Under the pieces are notes generated by a model. The model made no database searches. It was given only the letters and a program-made list of their open reading frames with translations, and was not told where the DNA came from. Of a stretch of 64,000 bases of DNA, positions 13,901 to 27,200 are shown one piece after another (position 1 is the stretch's first letter; each line of letters begins with the position of its first letter). The stretch covers positions 3,038,001 to 3,102,000 of the forward strand of contig OX387605.1 in assembly GCA_947568835.1 (NCBI GenBank), given 5' to 3'. Position numbers and translations under genes: made by a program. This DNA is from Protonemura montana (Eukaryota; Arthropoda; Insecta; Plecoptera; Nemouridae).

Positions 13901-14014
13901 CCCTAACTCAATCCGAGCCCGAGGGGTTGCAATCTCATGATGAAGATAGATCCTAACGTAATTGAAACTCTCGGAGCCAGCCAAACCTTTAATCAACTTG
14001 TTCGAAACACCTCA

Positions 14015-14053
14015 TTCTCCTCCTCCTCCTCCTCCTCTACCGCCGCCGCCGCG
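14015..14053. repeat. compound triplet run (TCC)n-(GCC)n
   Basis: About seven TCC triplets (14015-14037) are followed after a few bases by four GCC triplets (14041-14053). They lie in a GC-rich patch with no gene call. A G-rich run, GGTGGGGGTGGGGGTGG, at about 14350-14366 lies nearby and could fold as a G-quadruplex. Confidence 0.85.
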
Positions 14054-15372
14054 CTATGCTGGTGCACACGACGAGAAACAATTTGCTAGCCGGAACGAAA
14101 ATGCGGTAAAATAGTTTGTCAGCTCTTGGCTTCTAAACCTCATCCCCTTCCATCGCTATCCTGGTTGTCCCTCTCTTCCGTCGTGCGCACTTTGTCTGTT
14201 CCCGGGGCCCGTTGTCTGCCCTGTGCCCACAGCCCCTGCAAAGGCGGGGCCACCACAAAGGCAATGGGAGGCGCATGCGGACTGAGGAATCCCAAGCAGG
14301 GACGACATGTAAATTGGAACATTATGCAAATAAGTCAACGTAGCTGGAGGTGGGGGTGGGGGTGGCATGCCAGACCGTGTTATTGCGATACACATCCGTG
14401 CTGCGGGAGCGATTGAGAGCCGAGAAAAACACGAGCCTATCCACCCGTTGTCGGCGGCGGAGGCGTCGGTGGTTCAAGAATGAAATGAATCGCGCCTCCG
14501 ACCCCGTGGGCAAAGAGAGACTGGTTATTATTGTCAGGGCAAACCCTGCAGCGCCCCAACTTATATTATTCTCACTTCAACTACCTTTTTTTGTCTCCGT
14601 CGGAGACTTTTCTTCAACTCGATTTAGGAACGGTTTTGCAAACTAATTTCTGGTAAAAGAGAGGGGGATGGCAAAGTTTATTGGCAATTTCTATAAATGA
14701 TAAGTGCGGTACAAACTTTGCGGATGAATATTGATATCGCCAGGGAAGGGGGGCGGCGGGGCGGCGACCGTCGTTCTGTTCTCGAGAGTGTGATAAAATA
14801 GGGTCTGAGCGTTTTATTCGACATGCTAAGCGTCGCCCCCGGCGTCGACGGCGTCGTGGTGGACGGGCGCGCTAATGGAGGCACCGTTCGGCGCAGCGTT
14901 GCGGGCGTTTGCACCACGGGCGAGCGTAAAGTGGCGCAAAGGAGTGCTGCCGAACGCTGCGGCACAAATCGCGGCAAAAGAATTTGGTAGCGCGGAGGAC
15001 AGATTTGCGGCTTGGGGCATCTGGCATCATGCGATTCATTATTAACTCTGCATCCGTAATTGATTGATCCGATTTTGCGCCAACTGTTGGTTTCCAGGGG
15101 GGGAGGGTGTGTGTGACGTAATCGGATTACGGCCTATATCCCCATTGAGCAACATTATACTTCATTACAAAACAATGAAACACATGCTCGAGTATGTATG
15201 CTTGGTGCTGGTAGCGTATTCAAGAGCAAAGAAAAACCAACCTGCATGGCTGGGTATACCTGAACGAAATCTAAAAGTATCTTTTATAAAGATGCATTCC
15301 TTTCCACCATCTAGATTTTTTTTATAAAGTTACATATGAAACTAGATATAATTTCAGATTTCTCTATGAATT

Positions 15373-15648
15373 TTGTTCAGTGAAGAATTCTCATCTGAAG
15401 ATGTGAGTGCAGGCAGACTGGGGCCCTATGCGGCATGGGCACCTCCCGGAGAATGCTTGTTTGGTTTGCAGCTCGACAGGATGCAAGATAATCTGCGACA
15501 ACCAACTGCACAGTTGGTCAAGGGCCGCCTCGAGGACCTCTCTAGAGTAGTTAGCGAGGCGCGGGGTGAAATGCTTGACAATCTCCCGGGCGAAGGCAGG
15601 CACCGAGCCCTGGTGGATACCCTGCTGTTAGGCGGTGCAACTCATTGA
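15373..15648. other. isolated GC-rich stretch open on both strands, unassigned
   Basis: A 91-codon plus-strand frame and a 70-codon minus-strand frame overlap within an otherwise AT-rich region. The composition is coding-like, but I recognise neither translation. No splice site fits either to ZNG1 or FoxD. It may be a decayed mobile-element piece, an exon of an unknown gene, or chance. Confidence 0.25.
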
Positions 15649-18600
15649 TGGAAGTCTGTGGTTTTCTGCTCCGACATATCGCATTGAAATAAGGGAACTT
15701 GCCTGCGTGCAAACACAACTCTGCGCGATCTCAGCGATCGTTTTGTGAATGGAGTTGTTTGGGTGATTTCTCGAGTGGGCGCGCTACGGGCGTCCGTGGC
15801 GTGACGTCATGCGCCCAAATAGGGGTGCACACGGCTGGCCGAAATGTAAACAGATTGCGCCGGGGGGAAAGAAACGACTTGCATTTTGCGCGCGCACTCG
15901 AGAAAGCATTAGACTCGTGCTGATAATTACAGTCAAATGAGATGAACAATGAGTTAATGATTGCATGATACAATTGCGCGAGGGACTGGTAAGGGTGTAA
16001 TATCCTCAACTAGTTGTGTTCACTTTTGAAGCGTGTATAATGTAGCCACGTGATTGCTTTACTAGGCTCCAGTCGCGCTCAAGGACGTGTTGAGGCCGAG
16101 GAGACAAATAGGTACAATGTTTGTTTCGAGTTCCGTTTCTCTTTGCAATGATGAGAAACAGTAGGGAAGAAGACCATGACAACTTTGACATGAAGGTTGA
16201 AGAACACCAACGACCAAGTCACACGCCCTAGCTGAGATTTCTTGTACCCATATGATGCAAGAACCGAAATGCACAAGTGCCTTTGTCTGCAAGTCGGCAA
16301 CGAAGCCATTTTGAAAAGATCCGGGTCGATTCGCAAGACGCTGTTGGCATCCGTTGAATGAGCCCGCATTTTGGTCGACTTGCGCGTCGTCTTGTGGTGA
16401 GCGGGGAGCCTCGAGTGCACCCATGGGTCGGTGTGCGGTGACGTCGAGCAGCAGTGAGAGGACGTATCGAAGTAATGCCGTGTAATTTGCTCAGGACCGA
16501 CCAGAGAGGTAGCTGTAGTGGGTATAGGGGACCGTTAGAAGGTAAGCCCTTCTCAAGAAGCACACCTGTTATCCATGGCGACGGGGGGCGCGCCAAATTG
16601 AGGACCCCGTCGTGAACAGAGGGGGCGGGAAGCGGCCCCTGTAGAGAGCTCAAGTGGGCTCGGTCACAGCTTCAACACTACGCACAGATATCCATCCTTA
16701 CAGACACATCACGGTGTACGAGAAACTCAGGGTGGTCAGGATGTATTCACGCTGCTCAGTGGAAAAAAAATAAAACCTTGTAATAACTGCGAGTTTTGCA
16801 GAAATCAATCTTGCGTGCGTGTTAAGCTAGGCTAGTTAGGGCTCTAGCTACCCCGTTATCTTTTCTAGTGACATAAAGACTTGCGACAAATAGTGGTCCC
16901 GGCTTTAGAAATGTTTTTCCATGCAGTAAAAAGCTTAGGGCTTTGAAGGAACATATCATTTACATGCATTTTACACCCTTACTGTCCGAAAACAGCGAAT
17001 GAAGACGTTTTAAAAATGTAAAGGCATGGCGAGGTTTTCGTGCGTTCTAAAATATTGCCTGTCGAAATGGGGATGTTGTTTTAATTTCGGGCATGAACAA
17101 CGCTTTGACGACACACAGTTCACGGAGTGTGAGCGAGCCGCTGGTTCTGGCCGATGGCGCGGCTCCTGTGAACCGACCTGGTGATTGATTAGGGCACCCT
17201 CTGCACCGCCCACCCTGGCAGGGGCACCTTGCGGGTCGCCGGCACACATGTGTGGACCACGGGACACCCCGAGTAGGCACACAGAGAAGCCGCCCGTCAC
17301 TCAAATCTAACGCGGGATCACTAATTAGTTCACACCCCGAATGTCTTTGGCGCGTTTTCAGGGAATTTTACGGAACACTTGTAGTTTTAGTTTGATTATA
17401 CTGATTGTAGGTGAAGATAAACGCTCTTACTAGTGCATGTGTGTGGAAATTGGAAGTGTATATCATTTTGAAGTAAAGCGTTCAGCGTGAATAATTAAAC
17501 CCCTGTTGAGGTTGCATGATTGTAATTTAGTTCAAACTTTCAATGGTTATCATGAACCACGGGTTGGGATGAAAAGGCTTGCCAGTGAATAGGAAATGTA
17601 GATTTCTTGCAGCCGCAGAAAGCGTTTAGTTCGAGTCGGTTTGCGTGGAGCAAGTGTTCCATCAGTGTTCAGTGGCAAAGTGTGGCGGCTGGAGATTGTT
17701 TATTAGTGATATTCAAGCGGCTAGAAATATCATCATAATCGGAGATTTACACTCGAAAGTCATTGCAAGCCAAAGGAAAGGCGACGCCTCTAAAAAATCT
17801 CTAAAAATACAATTTTTCTTTCCGAGACTTCGGCATAATATACAAGTGTTCTCAAATGATGTCTTTTGGCTCTCTGCGATTGAAACACCAAAGGAAGCGG
17901 CGAATGATCTGAAGTTTCGTGTCAAAATGATGAAAGGTGGACGCACTTTGATGTTTATATGAAAAATATATAAAGAGCACCCCAAAGTTGATAGATAAAC
18001 AGAGGATTACATAGAATTTAGTAGTTTTAAAAACAAATTAACCTCGCCGCCCATGTAAGCAAGTATAAAGGAAAATGAAATAAACACGACATTAAAATAG
18101 GAAAATTAGCAATATTTAGGAACATTGGTCCTGGTATTGATACAGCCAATGATAAAACGTTATAATGCTGTAAGTTCTGAAGCAAGGAATCAGTTGAGAA
18201 CATGCCATGTGCTGCAACTCAATTTAAAACGACGGATTTGGGTTAGAAGTGTATTATAAACGTCTATATGTGACCGAAATGTGCATCGTCTCGGAATGTG
18301 GCTCGCATTATTGAGGTCTGCAAAGAATAAACTGCTCAATTGTAGTCCTTTCGATGATCATCAACTCAAGTTCATTGAGAACAAAACGATCCTTTCACAT
18401 AATCACCGGATTTGAGCTTTTCTTTGACCACTCGAGCCGTCGCCGGTGAGCGAGCCGCACAATAGCGGCCCTCCACTTTGAACAACTGTGTCGTTTGTGG
18501 CATCGGTTGAAGATCGGATGTTGGCAAAGAGATTGGGTGGACAGTGACCCCCCGTGGGGGCCCGAAATACCCCTGGTGGTCTCCTCTGTTAGAAACGGCG

Positions 18601-21600
18601 AAACGCCGCCGTCAACACTGAGAGAACACTGTTATTCTACAAGAGTGTGACAAAAAAGAGGCTCTTCCTCTGTATTAGTGTACATAAACAGTGAACCGCC
18701 AAACATATGGTTGTGATAATGCTGTCAAATGGGGGGGCTGGGCCCCGGCCTGGGATTCTGAACCGTCTTTTGCTTCACTAGACTGCATGACGCCGAACAA
18801 AGATGCGTTGGAAATGGGAACACTTCCTTCGACACGCCGCAAGCAGTAGGGGCATAATAACCGACACCCTGGAGTCTGAACCCGCGGCACGGCAGTGCAC
18901 TGACATCTTCCTGGATTTCTTGACGAGACCCAGTTGATGAAAAATGACCGTCATCGATGAGTTACAGCTGGAATAAAAAAAAATTGCAGTCGAGTCACTC
19001 TGACAAATATGCTGACTTTATATCAAATAAATGTTTTCATAACTTCTGTCACTGATTTAGCTGATTCTTCTAGAAAATACACGCAGAGGGATGTTATTTT
19101 AATCTGAGAGGTTCTCTTTTCGGCAAAACGTGAACCGGTGTGTTATTCTATGTATCGCCGGGTTATGCCTCGCGTCCGTCCGCCCGCCCGCCCGCCTACC
19201 GTCTTCATTTCCCTCTAGCAACAGCTGGCAGTTGTCTCAAGGCTTCAGAATAACACCAGCAAGCAATTAACCAGTTTGCCTGTCACACATCTCGCGCTTT
19301 GTGCTCGTCGCTTTTTCTTGCATGCCCAAATATTTAGCCGCGTGTACCACACAGGAGGAACAGCGCCAGTTTGTGTATAATTGGCAGGTTCACCCACTCG
19401 AACGCGGCGAGGCATTATGTTCCTGTTTGTACGACCAGTGGACTGACAATGAAACCCTACGGGAGCCAAGACGATCAATTACACCGACATATCCTGTATC
19501 TTGGCTGAATTTCTTAATCTCAATCGATACTTTAGAACAAGCACGAGCGATAACAGCGAAACCGCTTCAGAAAGTACTATACGGAAATAAAAGGGGAGTC
19601 GGTTGGTACCGGTGGGTTCAACAAATGAGAAGTTGCAGAATGGATGGACCATTCATAAAGATAAAACTGCACTTTTTGACGCAGCATTAAAGAAATCTTA
19701 AGTGTAAAGACGCTGTTTTAATACGAGCGTACTCGTGGAGCGTTATATCTGTTAACTTTTACAGCTTCTTGGTTGGACAACATACACAAACAAAGCTACC
19801 ACAAAGGTTTCTTCCCTGGCTAACTGGCAGTAGACAAACCCCATTGAGACTGAATGATAGTGGTACAACATTGCAGCGACGGCTTTGCTAAGCACCGTCC
19901 GTAAGCATAGTCTATTTACACCTACAAAATGTCACGGACTGCCTTCAAAGAAGGGAACCATTTGGCGTTGAGAGAGGGGATCGTAATTATGTCAATTATT
20001 TAACCTTTGTTATTGGTAGCCAGCCTATCCGCGTATTTGTTTGTCGAGATTGTTTTTGTGGACGACTAAGCTTGTGAGATCCCGAGAAACCGCTAAACAG
20101 CGACGTTGCTTGAGCCAGCAGAAGCCAGGTGCTACATTTCCAATTAGCCTGGTGAGGAAGAACACTTGGAAACACTTGCTGCTTCCAACTCGTGGAAAGA
20201 CACAGATAAATATTGGTTTAAAAATAAAGAAAAAAAACTCGTAAAATGTAATTGGCAATTACCTCTAAAGAACGCATGGGAGGATACTGATACAAATATA
20301 TCATTTAGGATTTGAGCTATGTAGGTGCCATGATTTTACCAGCAAATATAAGCTGTCGCTGGTGAATGTGGCCTCAATTCTCGAGTTGGCACAATTTTAT
20401 TCTTTTCCTTCGAAAAAAAAGCAACATTTTCCGCCTCGAAGTTGTATAACATTCCAGTTTCTTAATATTAAAATATGATTTGCAAAAAATATCTTGCTTT
20501 CTAAACATGTGTACGGGAGGCACGATATCAAAGCAGAATACAATATACATGCAAATATTTTCCTTGAGTTTTCTTCAACCTCGTTTAATATACAAAACCC
20601 AGTTTTCTTTTCAAACTCAGCCCAATTGAAAACATTTATTCCCGATTTGTGAAATTCCTCAATTTTCGTCGGAAAATTTCGCTTTTCCTGGCAACAAAGA
20701 GCTGTGCAGAGTTCGTTGTATTCGTTGAACGGCACGTCGACTTACCCGTAGTCTAGTTAGTGGCTTGCAAATTGGGAGGTGGGTGTGGGAATATGAATGA
20801 GAATGTTTAACACACTCACCGGGAGGCTGGAAAACAAGTCAACGGCAAGAAAATACTTTCACTCTAATAGCAGTCTGCCGATTGAAAATATAGCTACAGA
20901 TAATTCTGATACAGATATATTTAATTTATATGTCTCGTTTATTTACTCCTATTTAATAATTACCTAATATAAATATACCTACCAGTACCACGCGCAAAGC
21001 GAAAGTGGTCAATCGACAATGCTACATCTCAGCCCGGAATTTCGCTCTCGTCGCATTAGTCCGCGTTTGGCTCTCGTCGCATTCACTCGCCGTAATGCAC
21101 ACGGACCAACCGAGTGGCACGTTCTCCCCGCCGCTCCTTGTCACAGTTGTGTTTGGCTGCTACTAAAATGATATAATACCAGAAGCATCACAACCGAATG
21201 CACGCTCGAGCGAGCTGGAATTCAGTATTGTCGAGCGCTACCGCCGACTTGAATCATGGGGAATGTCAACGTTGGTGCTACTGTCATGGCGACGCCAGTG
21301 TAGCGCGCTGGCGTGGAAATGGTAATATTCGACAAGAAGCCTCTGTCCTCTTCTGGAGCAGAAACTCGGCGATATCAAATAACGTTGCTGCGGCTGTAAA
21401 ACTTAATCAGCATGGCTTTCATACAGGTGTCCTCTCAAGTGTACCACTCTATACCTATTTGTGATCAGTATGTTCACACTTTGATGCAATTCTCAGTCCG
21501 GCTTTTTGCTGGAAAGTCATAAGCGGGTGTTTCTATAATCTTTCGAGAAAGTATTTTGAAATATTTTGAATCGCCACCACGACAAGAAGCTAGCTCGCCT

Positions 21601-24104
21601 TGGGTATTCGACATTGTTTCAGTCCCCAACTTTCTCCTCCCATTTCTAAGGGAGGACGCCGTACGCCGGGTCGGGATCCTGCTCGTGTGGATCCTGCTAC
21701 ACCATGGCACTCTCGAGTGGAACGAACAAGAATGTTGCCAATTTCAACACTGGTGCCGCACAGAGCGCGGGGAAGCGAAGGGAAACAGTGAAAACATATT
21801 ACATAAACGATAGAATATCACTCGAGTGGGACGGAGACGACTGAGAATGCGCGAGCGTGATAGACGGAGACGAGAAAAGCAAATTTGGTTGTTTTATGCT
21901 TGAATTCTCAGCGATAGAAGCCCCTCACCATGTTGTTGAATTATTTGATATTGAAGCGTGTTTTCTAGCGTGTTTTGTAGATCAAAGACAAACGAGCGAG
22001 CGGGAGCTAGCGCGGCCATCATGATATTATAAGTAAGAGCGCGGGAAATGAAATCATCGGCAACTGAAGCGAGACAGTTTGAATTAGCGATGGAAAATTG
22101 GTCATAAAATCGCAACGAGTTGGCTGCACGTTGTCAACGCGTTCCGGAGAATCACTTGCTATACCTTTGAGTTGAGAAAATATACACTGCCGCCTGCCGG
22201 TGTTTAATCGGTGGAAGGAGAATTTTGTGAAAACTTCAATAAATAAAGCGGGCTCTTACGTTGACAAGGGAACATTTTGGCGCTCGAAAAAGAAAATGCA
22301 CGAGTTCGACGGCAAAAAGAAGCCGAGGATCGAGCAAGCCATGCCTCTTCAGACGCGAGACCTACTGGCACAAAGTGATTCTGATTCTTCTCGTTTGCTC
22401 GTTGGATAATATTACGTCTTTCGAGTTTAATTAGAGGACGTAATTCCTCGGCAGACTGCGCACAAAAGCTCTCATTAGACGACGCAAGATAAACGCATTT
22501 TTAGGATTGTGCAAAATGGTGTATTAATCGATGGGAGCGTTTGGCGACCGTGAGCTGAGCGCCGGCACGTGCAGGAGCGAAACTATTTTCGCAAGGCTGT
22601 TTGTGAAAAGACCGTTCGAACAACGAGCCTAACAGTTGGTAATTATAGGTCTGCAACGTGGCTAGGCGAGCACAGAGATGAAAAGTGACATGACTTTGGG
22701 TCTATCTGTGTGTGTACACAATCTGGGACAAAGAAGTAAGTCACTCATAATTCTAACACAAAGAAGTGGAGAACTCAAACACGCATATCTGTAAGAGTTT
22801 GCTGGAAAATTGTATTTTCCCCCCCAGCTCCTCGGGACTAAGCATGTCCATAAACAAGCTTTGAAGTCGAGAGCACGCAGACAAAGTCGAAACCTATCTG
22901 TAATGTTAATAATAAACTCGGGAAGGCAGCACTCGTCGGTTCATTTTGCTAGCGGGCTCATGGCTAGCAATCGCTGTGTGCATAAAACTCGAACAAAAGA
23001 CAATTGCAATAACCCTGTGTGTTCATGTTCAGCATAATGGCGAGGCCCGGCACCCATCCTTCCAGCAAACAATTGGTTTAGCTCTAAAGGGATTCGAATA
23101 TCATACGGCCAGTAGTCTACTGTTTCGCGGTCGACGCGACTGGAGTTGGGAGATGACGGGAGATGAAAGGAGATCGAGGGCAGCCATTCGGGAGAAGGAG
23201 ACGGGAACGAGCGGGAAAACCAGCAAGTTAAAAAGTCGTGTATTTGCACGAGGTGCACGCGTGTTCCGGGGGAAACTTGACGTAGGGAAGGGAGTGGCCG
23301 AATGAATGCTAACCCAATATGTCGAGTTAGAAAAGTACACAATATCTGGCGAATTTCCTCTCGATACAAGTTTTATTATGAAAAATACGGCGATGCCCGT
23401 AGCCTGCCTCCTCCACGATGAATGGCACAATCCGCTTACAACTGGAAATCTCTTTCTTTGTGAAATCAAATGTTGATGGACGATATTCTGCACAGAGGCC
23501 CGTGCCGCCGGCTCGTCCGTATTTTATAAGCTTTGTTGAACACTCGAAAGTAAAGCTTCCAATCCGGAATCTTTGACAAATATTATTTCCTTATGAAAGG
23601 CACAAGTTTTCCCCTTTGTCTGAAATTTCGAGAGTAATAATAATAGTAATCTTTAATAGTCACGATATCGTCGGAGTTGTTGAATGAATGGCTGCCGCTT
23701 CGTTGCCTGCTAAGCGCGCAAACAAAATATGGACACAAAGTTTCAACTTCTCGCGGATTATTCTTCCAGCAAGAAATCGTTTCCTTCAAAGCTCGCTGTG
23801 CAAACCCGATCCCAGAAGCCGGGAAAACAACTTGCAAGTAGCGCGCTTAATCCACGCACAACAACACGGCATTAGAACATGCACGACAAAATGCTCACCA
23901 TAAACACGCGATGTTCAAGCATAAAATTCAAAACCCCAAGAAATGACAGCACATTTCTAACGCTTTTACTCTTGAAAACTGTCGGCGCATTCCAAGAAAA
24001 GCTTCTCGAGGTTTTCCCTGTCGAGGCGTCGACCTGCAACAAAGGAGCGTCTCGTTATTAACCCGCGACGCTCGGCGCCGCGACGTCGCACGTCGGTCAC
24101 TCAC

Positions 24105-24237
24105 CAATGAAAATGAAGCGGCAGTTGGGCGAATCACCGACGTCACCCCTGATTGGTTCGGTGTCGTACGTGTCGTACACGGCCTGGACGATCACCGAGC
24201 TCACGTGGCCGAACGGTAGGGACAGTGACACCACACC
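24105..24237 (-). CDS. ZNG1: ZNG1 exon 6 (CobW C-terminal domain, last one found)
   Basis: 133 bp between CTTCCAG and ATTG|GTGAGT. It encodes [10 protein letters not shown] through [14 protein letters not shown] to NCRFIFI plus the first base of a glycine codon. This matches the human run GLVSI...VIVQGVHELYDLEETP...RLVLIG. The donor is a strong consensus. If unspliced, the frame reads Gly-Glu and stops, giving a truncated tail. Confidence 0.92.
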
Positions 24238-27200
24238 CTGGAAGAATGGACGGGAACGCACTGGGATTAGCGAGAGACAGGGATACGGTCGAATTAGCCT
24301 CAAGTATCGTTCCTTCGTTTCCCGGAGGAAAGAAAAACACTCTCTTATGGAAGCATTTAAAACACCTGTATGCAGATGAGACATGCCCTAAATATTCTGA
24401 AAGAGAAGGTTGCAACGTCTCTAGTTGCAAAACTAACACTCCCTATACCGATACTCATAATTGAAAGATTGACATATCCTACATATCCTATTGTTATGAC
24501 AATTTGTTATGCACCACGACATGGGAGACTCCATTTCACCAATTGAGCGGGTCGCTTGCACAAAAATTCGGTATCAACCAAAATAGAAAGATGGAGAATT
24601 CCTATCCCGGCCGAATATCGTTCAGAAGAAATACCACTGCCGAAGCCACACACGCATTTTCCACGCGCTCGCCGTCGCCTCCGCCGCCGCAAGGCGCGGA
24701 TAGCTTGCGCGTGTTGTTGACGCACACAGCATCATCACAGATCGGGTATCGTGTCGCCTGTCATAAAGCGTGCACCCCTCGGGTCCATCGCCCCCACCCC
24801 CCAACCGTCGCCGCCGTCGCCGCCGTACACAATCACTCACCCGCTCACTATATTAATATTTGGCGCTCGCGAGAGTGCACAATGGCACCCGCCGACGCCG
24901 CCGACGCCGCCCCGGCGGTATTAAAACATTCCACGGACCGACGCTCGGTGCGTCGCGACGCCGACTCACGCACGACCGCCACACGGTACAGGCGTCGTCA
25001 AGACAACGATGGCGATCCTTGCGGAGGGAACCGTCGGCCAAAGAGTGGGTGTTGGGTATGATACTCTAAATCAGTGGTCACTGATGCGGAGATAGTGAAG
25101 TACCAATTGCTCGATACTTTTTGTTGATGAAGGGGCGACAAACTGACCAGTCTTTTAATGTCGGCTGGCAATATTTAAATTGAAATTTTATCGATATTTA
25201 TTGAGTTCGGAAAGAAAAGGGATATTTGAAAGAAAAAAGAAGTGAAAGAACACTAACTGAAGCTATAAAGTTGGCAAGCACATACTACACTAACCATGAA
25301 AGATAAACCACGTGGAGAAGGTTCACTTGGAATAGGTCATTCATATGCTGGGAAGCGTTCCCAAATCGAGTGACTATAATACAGAGGTAATACAGAGTGA
25401 GGTAATACACTGGTGACTAGACATATTATTTTCCTTCATTACAATCATCGAAACGCGAACACGGGATGAATCCTTCCCACGCAGCGCAAACAGGGAGCGC
25501 GACGCGTCTGGTGTTCAGGACAATTTATTTATTAAGCTGGTGGCCCCATGCGCATTCCACCGAGTACGACGGCTGCGTCGGCGGCTGATGAAATTGTACA
25601 CATTCACGCCATTCCTGGGTAGCACTTGGGAGGATCATCAGTACCGCGAGGTCCCCGGCGAGGTCCCCGAGCCGCCGCATGCCAGGCTAAAGATTATATG
25701 CTTTCCCGCCAGACCAATAACAACGACAGGGGTGCGACAAATATTGTGCTCCTGTTGTTTATGGCCGCCATTTCGCCGGCGAGAGACCACGGTTATGTTC
25801 GGTGGTGGTAATTTCGAAGTGTAATAACTCGACGTTTGTCTTGACTTAAAACGCAACTTTGGTATGATGCTTATACGTGTGTAAAGAACAATTTGTATGT
25901 GCATGTTATTCCCCATACAAATCAATCAATCTGAAAACACGTTTGCACAATTTTATCCTCTCAAAAAAGCGATTTATTTTGCATCTACTTTTTGGTTCCG
26001 CAAATTGGTCACAATTGCACTCGAAATTTTGACCATCGAGCCAAGTCAGTGAGGTGCCACTTTGGGACTTAGGCTAGACTTCCATGGTCGTTGCAGTCAT
26101 GGTACATCGCTAGGGATCCTGACACATAAAACTGCCCTTCTTTCCCCACCCCTATTTTCCCCGCGCGACAACGACGACTACGACGACACACAACACGGGT
26201 ACCCGGCGTCGTGACCGGCGTCGGTGATGCCCGCGATGAGTAATTACCGCAGCGTCGGCGTCGGCATTGGCCACATAACTAGTGATATTGACCACCGGTG
26301 CGCGGTAGAGGAATGCCCATCTCGGCGATCGCCATCACCAGTGTTTTCGTGTCCAAATGGGGGGAGAGGGGGGGGGGGGCGATTAGATTAACGGCGGCGC
26401 GGATATTGAAAATTGTGACCGGCATGTCGGCGTCGAACGACTTTTAGAGGCGTCGTTATGCCCATCGTTGTCCACGGCTATGATCTAAGAAATGTTTCGT
26501 TGTCATCAACATCGTAAGCCCAAATAAAAGCTGGTTGAAATGGGAAAGAAACGATTCGTGGCTTGCGTTGAATTCTAAGTCTATTTTCCTCTCGATCGAG
26601 CCGGAAATTCGAAAGATCGCAAACAAGCGACGAACAATTACAAATCCTCGCGGCTCAACATTTGACGGGCTCTAAATGCATCGATAAACGTTTCTTTATT
26701 CGGAGATTTGCTAAACACACCGTGCAATAGATGTTGAATGGGGGTCGCTTTCCGTCCTCCCTCTCCCTCACCCCCGAGCGCGGGGCGAAGATGGCCCGAG
26801 CGCCGGACATCGCCGCGCCGTCCACACGACTTTGTCCTCTGCGTCGCACTCCATTAAATTCATCGCCGCGTCCCCACGGCCGATCACAGCTCGCGCAGAG
26901 CACAAAACTAAATTACGTCAACATAATGGTGATGTTTTCACCTCAATCTCCCGGGTCTGTTTGTCAATGGGGGATCGGGACGCGGGCAACAGAGAAGCAT
27001 ATTCATGACCTCCCATTGTCTGCCGGTGGTGAGGCAGCTGCAGAAATGGACCATTGCCGTCGTCGTTGCCGAATACGAGATCAACGTCGTCGGCAAATAG
27101 GACGTGTTGACAAACTCCACTCCCCGCCTATTAGCCGCGTTTGCGACGGGGACGTGTAGCAAAAACTAGCCCCTCTCTTCTAGGGCCAAGCCATGAGGCC

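Larger units (their letters stand above)
10200..24104. other. non-coding stretch between FoxD and the last identified ZNG1 exon
   Basis: No complete gene recognised. Since ZNG1 runs toward FoxD on the same strand, its missing terminal exon, 3' UTR and poly(A) site are expected here. 10.5-12.3 kb is AT-rich and holds a fold-back hairpin at 10855-10992. 13.8-15.0 kb is GC-rich with TCC/GCC triplet runs (14015-14053) and a (TTGGAACAACCC)3-like repeat near 13816-13850. An isolated GC-rich open stretch lies at 15373-15648. The remainder shows nothing I can interpret. Confidence 0.55.

Noticed and set aside
15040-15137. Minus-strand acceptor in the right phase giving Gly-Arg-Asn, as the missing ZNG1 last exon
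   Set aside because: Phase and the first three residues fit, and the frame has about the right length (31 residues). The remaining residues do not match the CobW tail and the acceptor lacks a pyrimidine tract.
20034-20080. Minus-strand segment reading NNLDKQIRG then stop, as the missing ZNG1 last exon
   Set aside because: It resembles the RNLDKDILK stretch of the family, but the only usable AG lacks a pyrimidine tract, the residue before it would be valine rather than glycine, and the frame stops about 20 residues too early.
24504-25061. 185-codon plus-strand frame in ZNG1 intron 5
   Set aside because: Openness comes from GCC/GAC triplet repeats, which lack stops in most frames. The translation is low complexity and the opposite strand is open as well.
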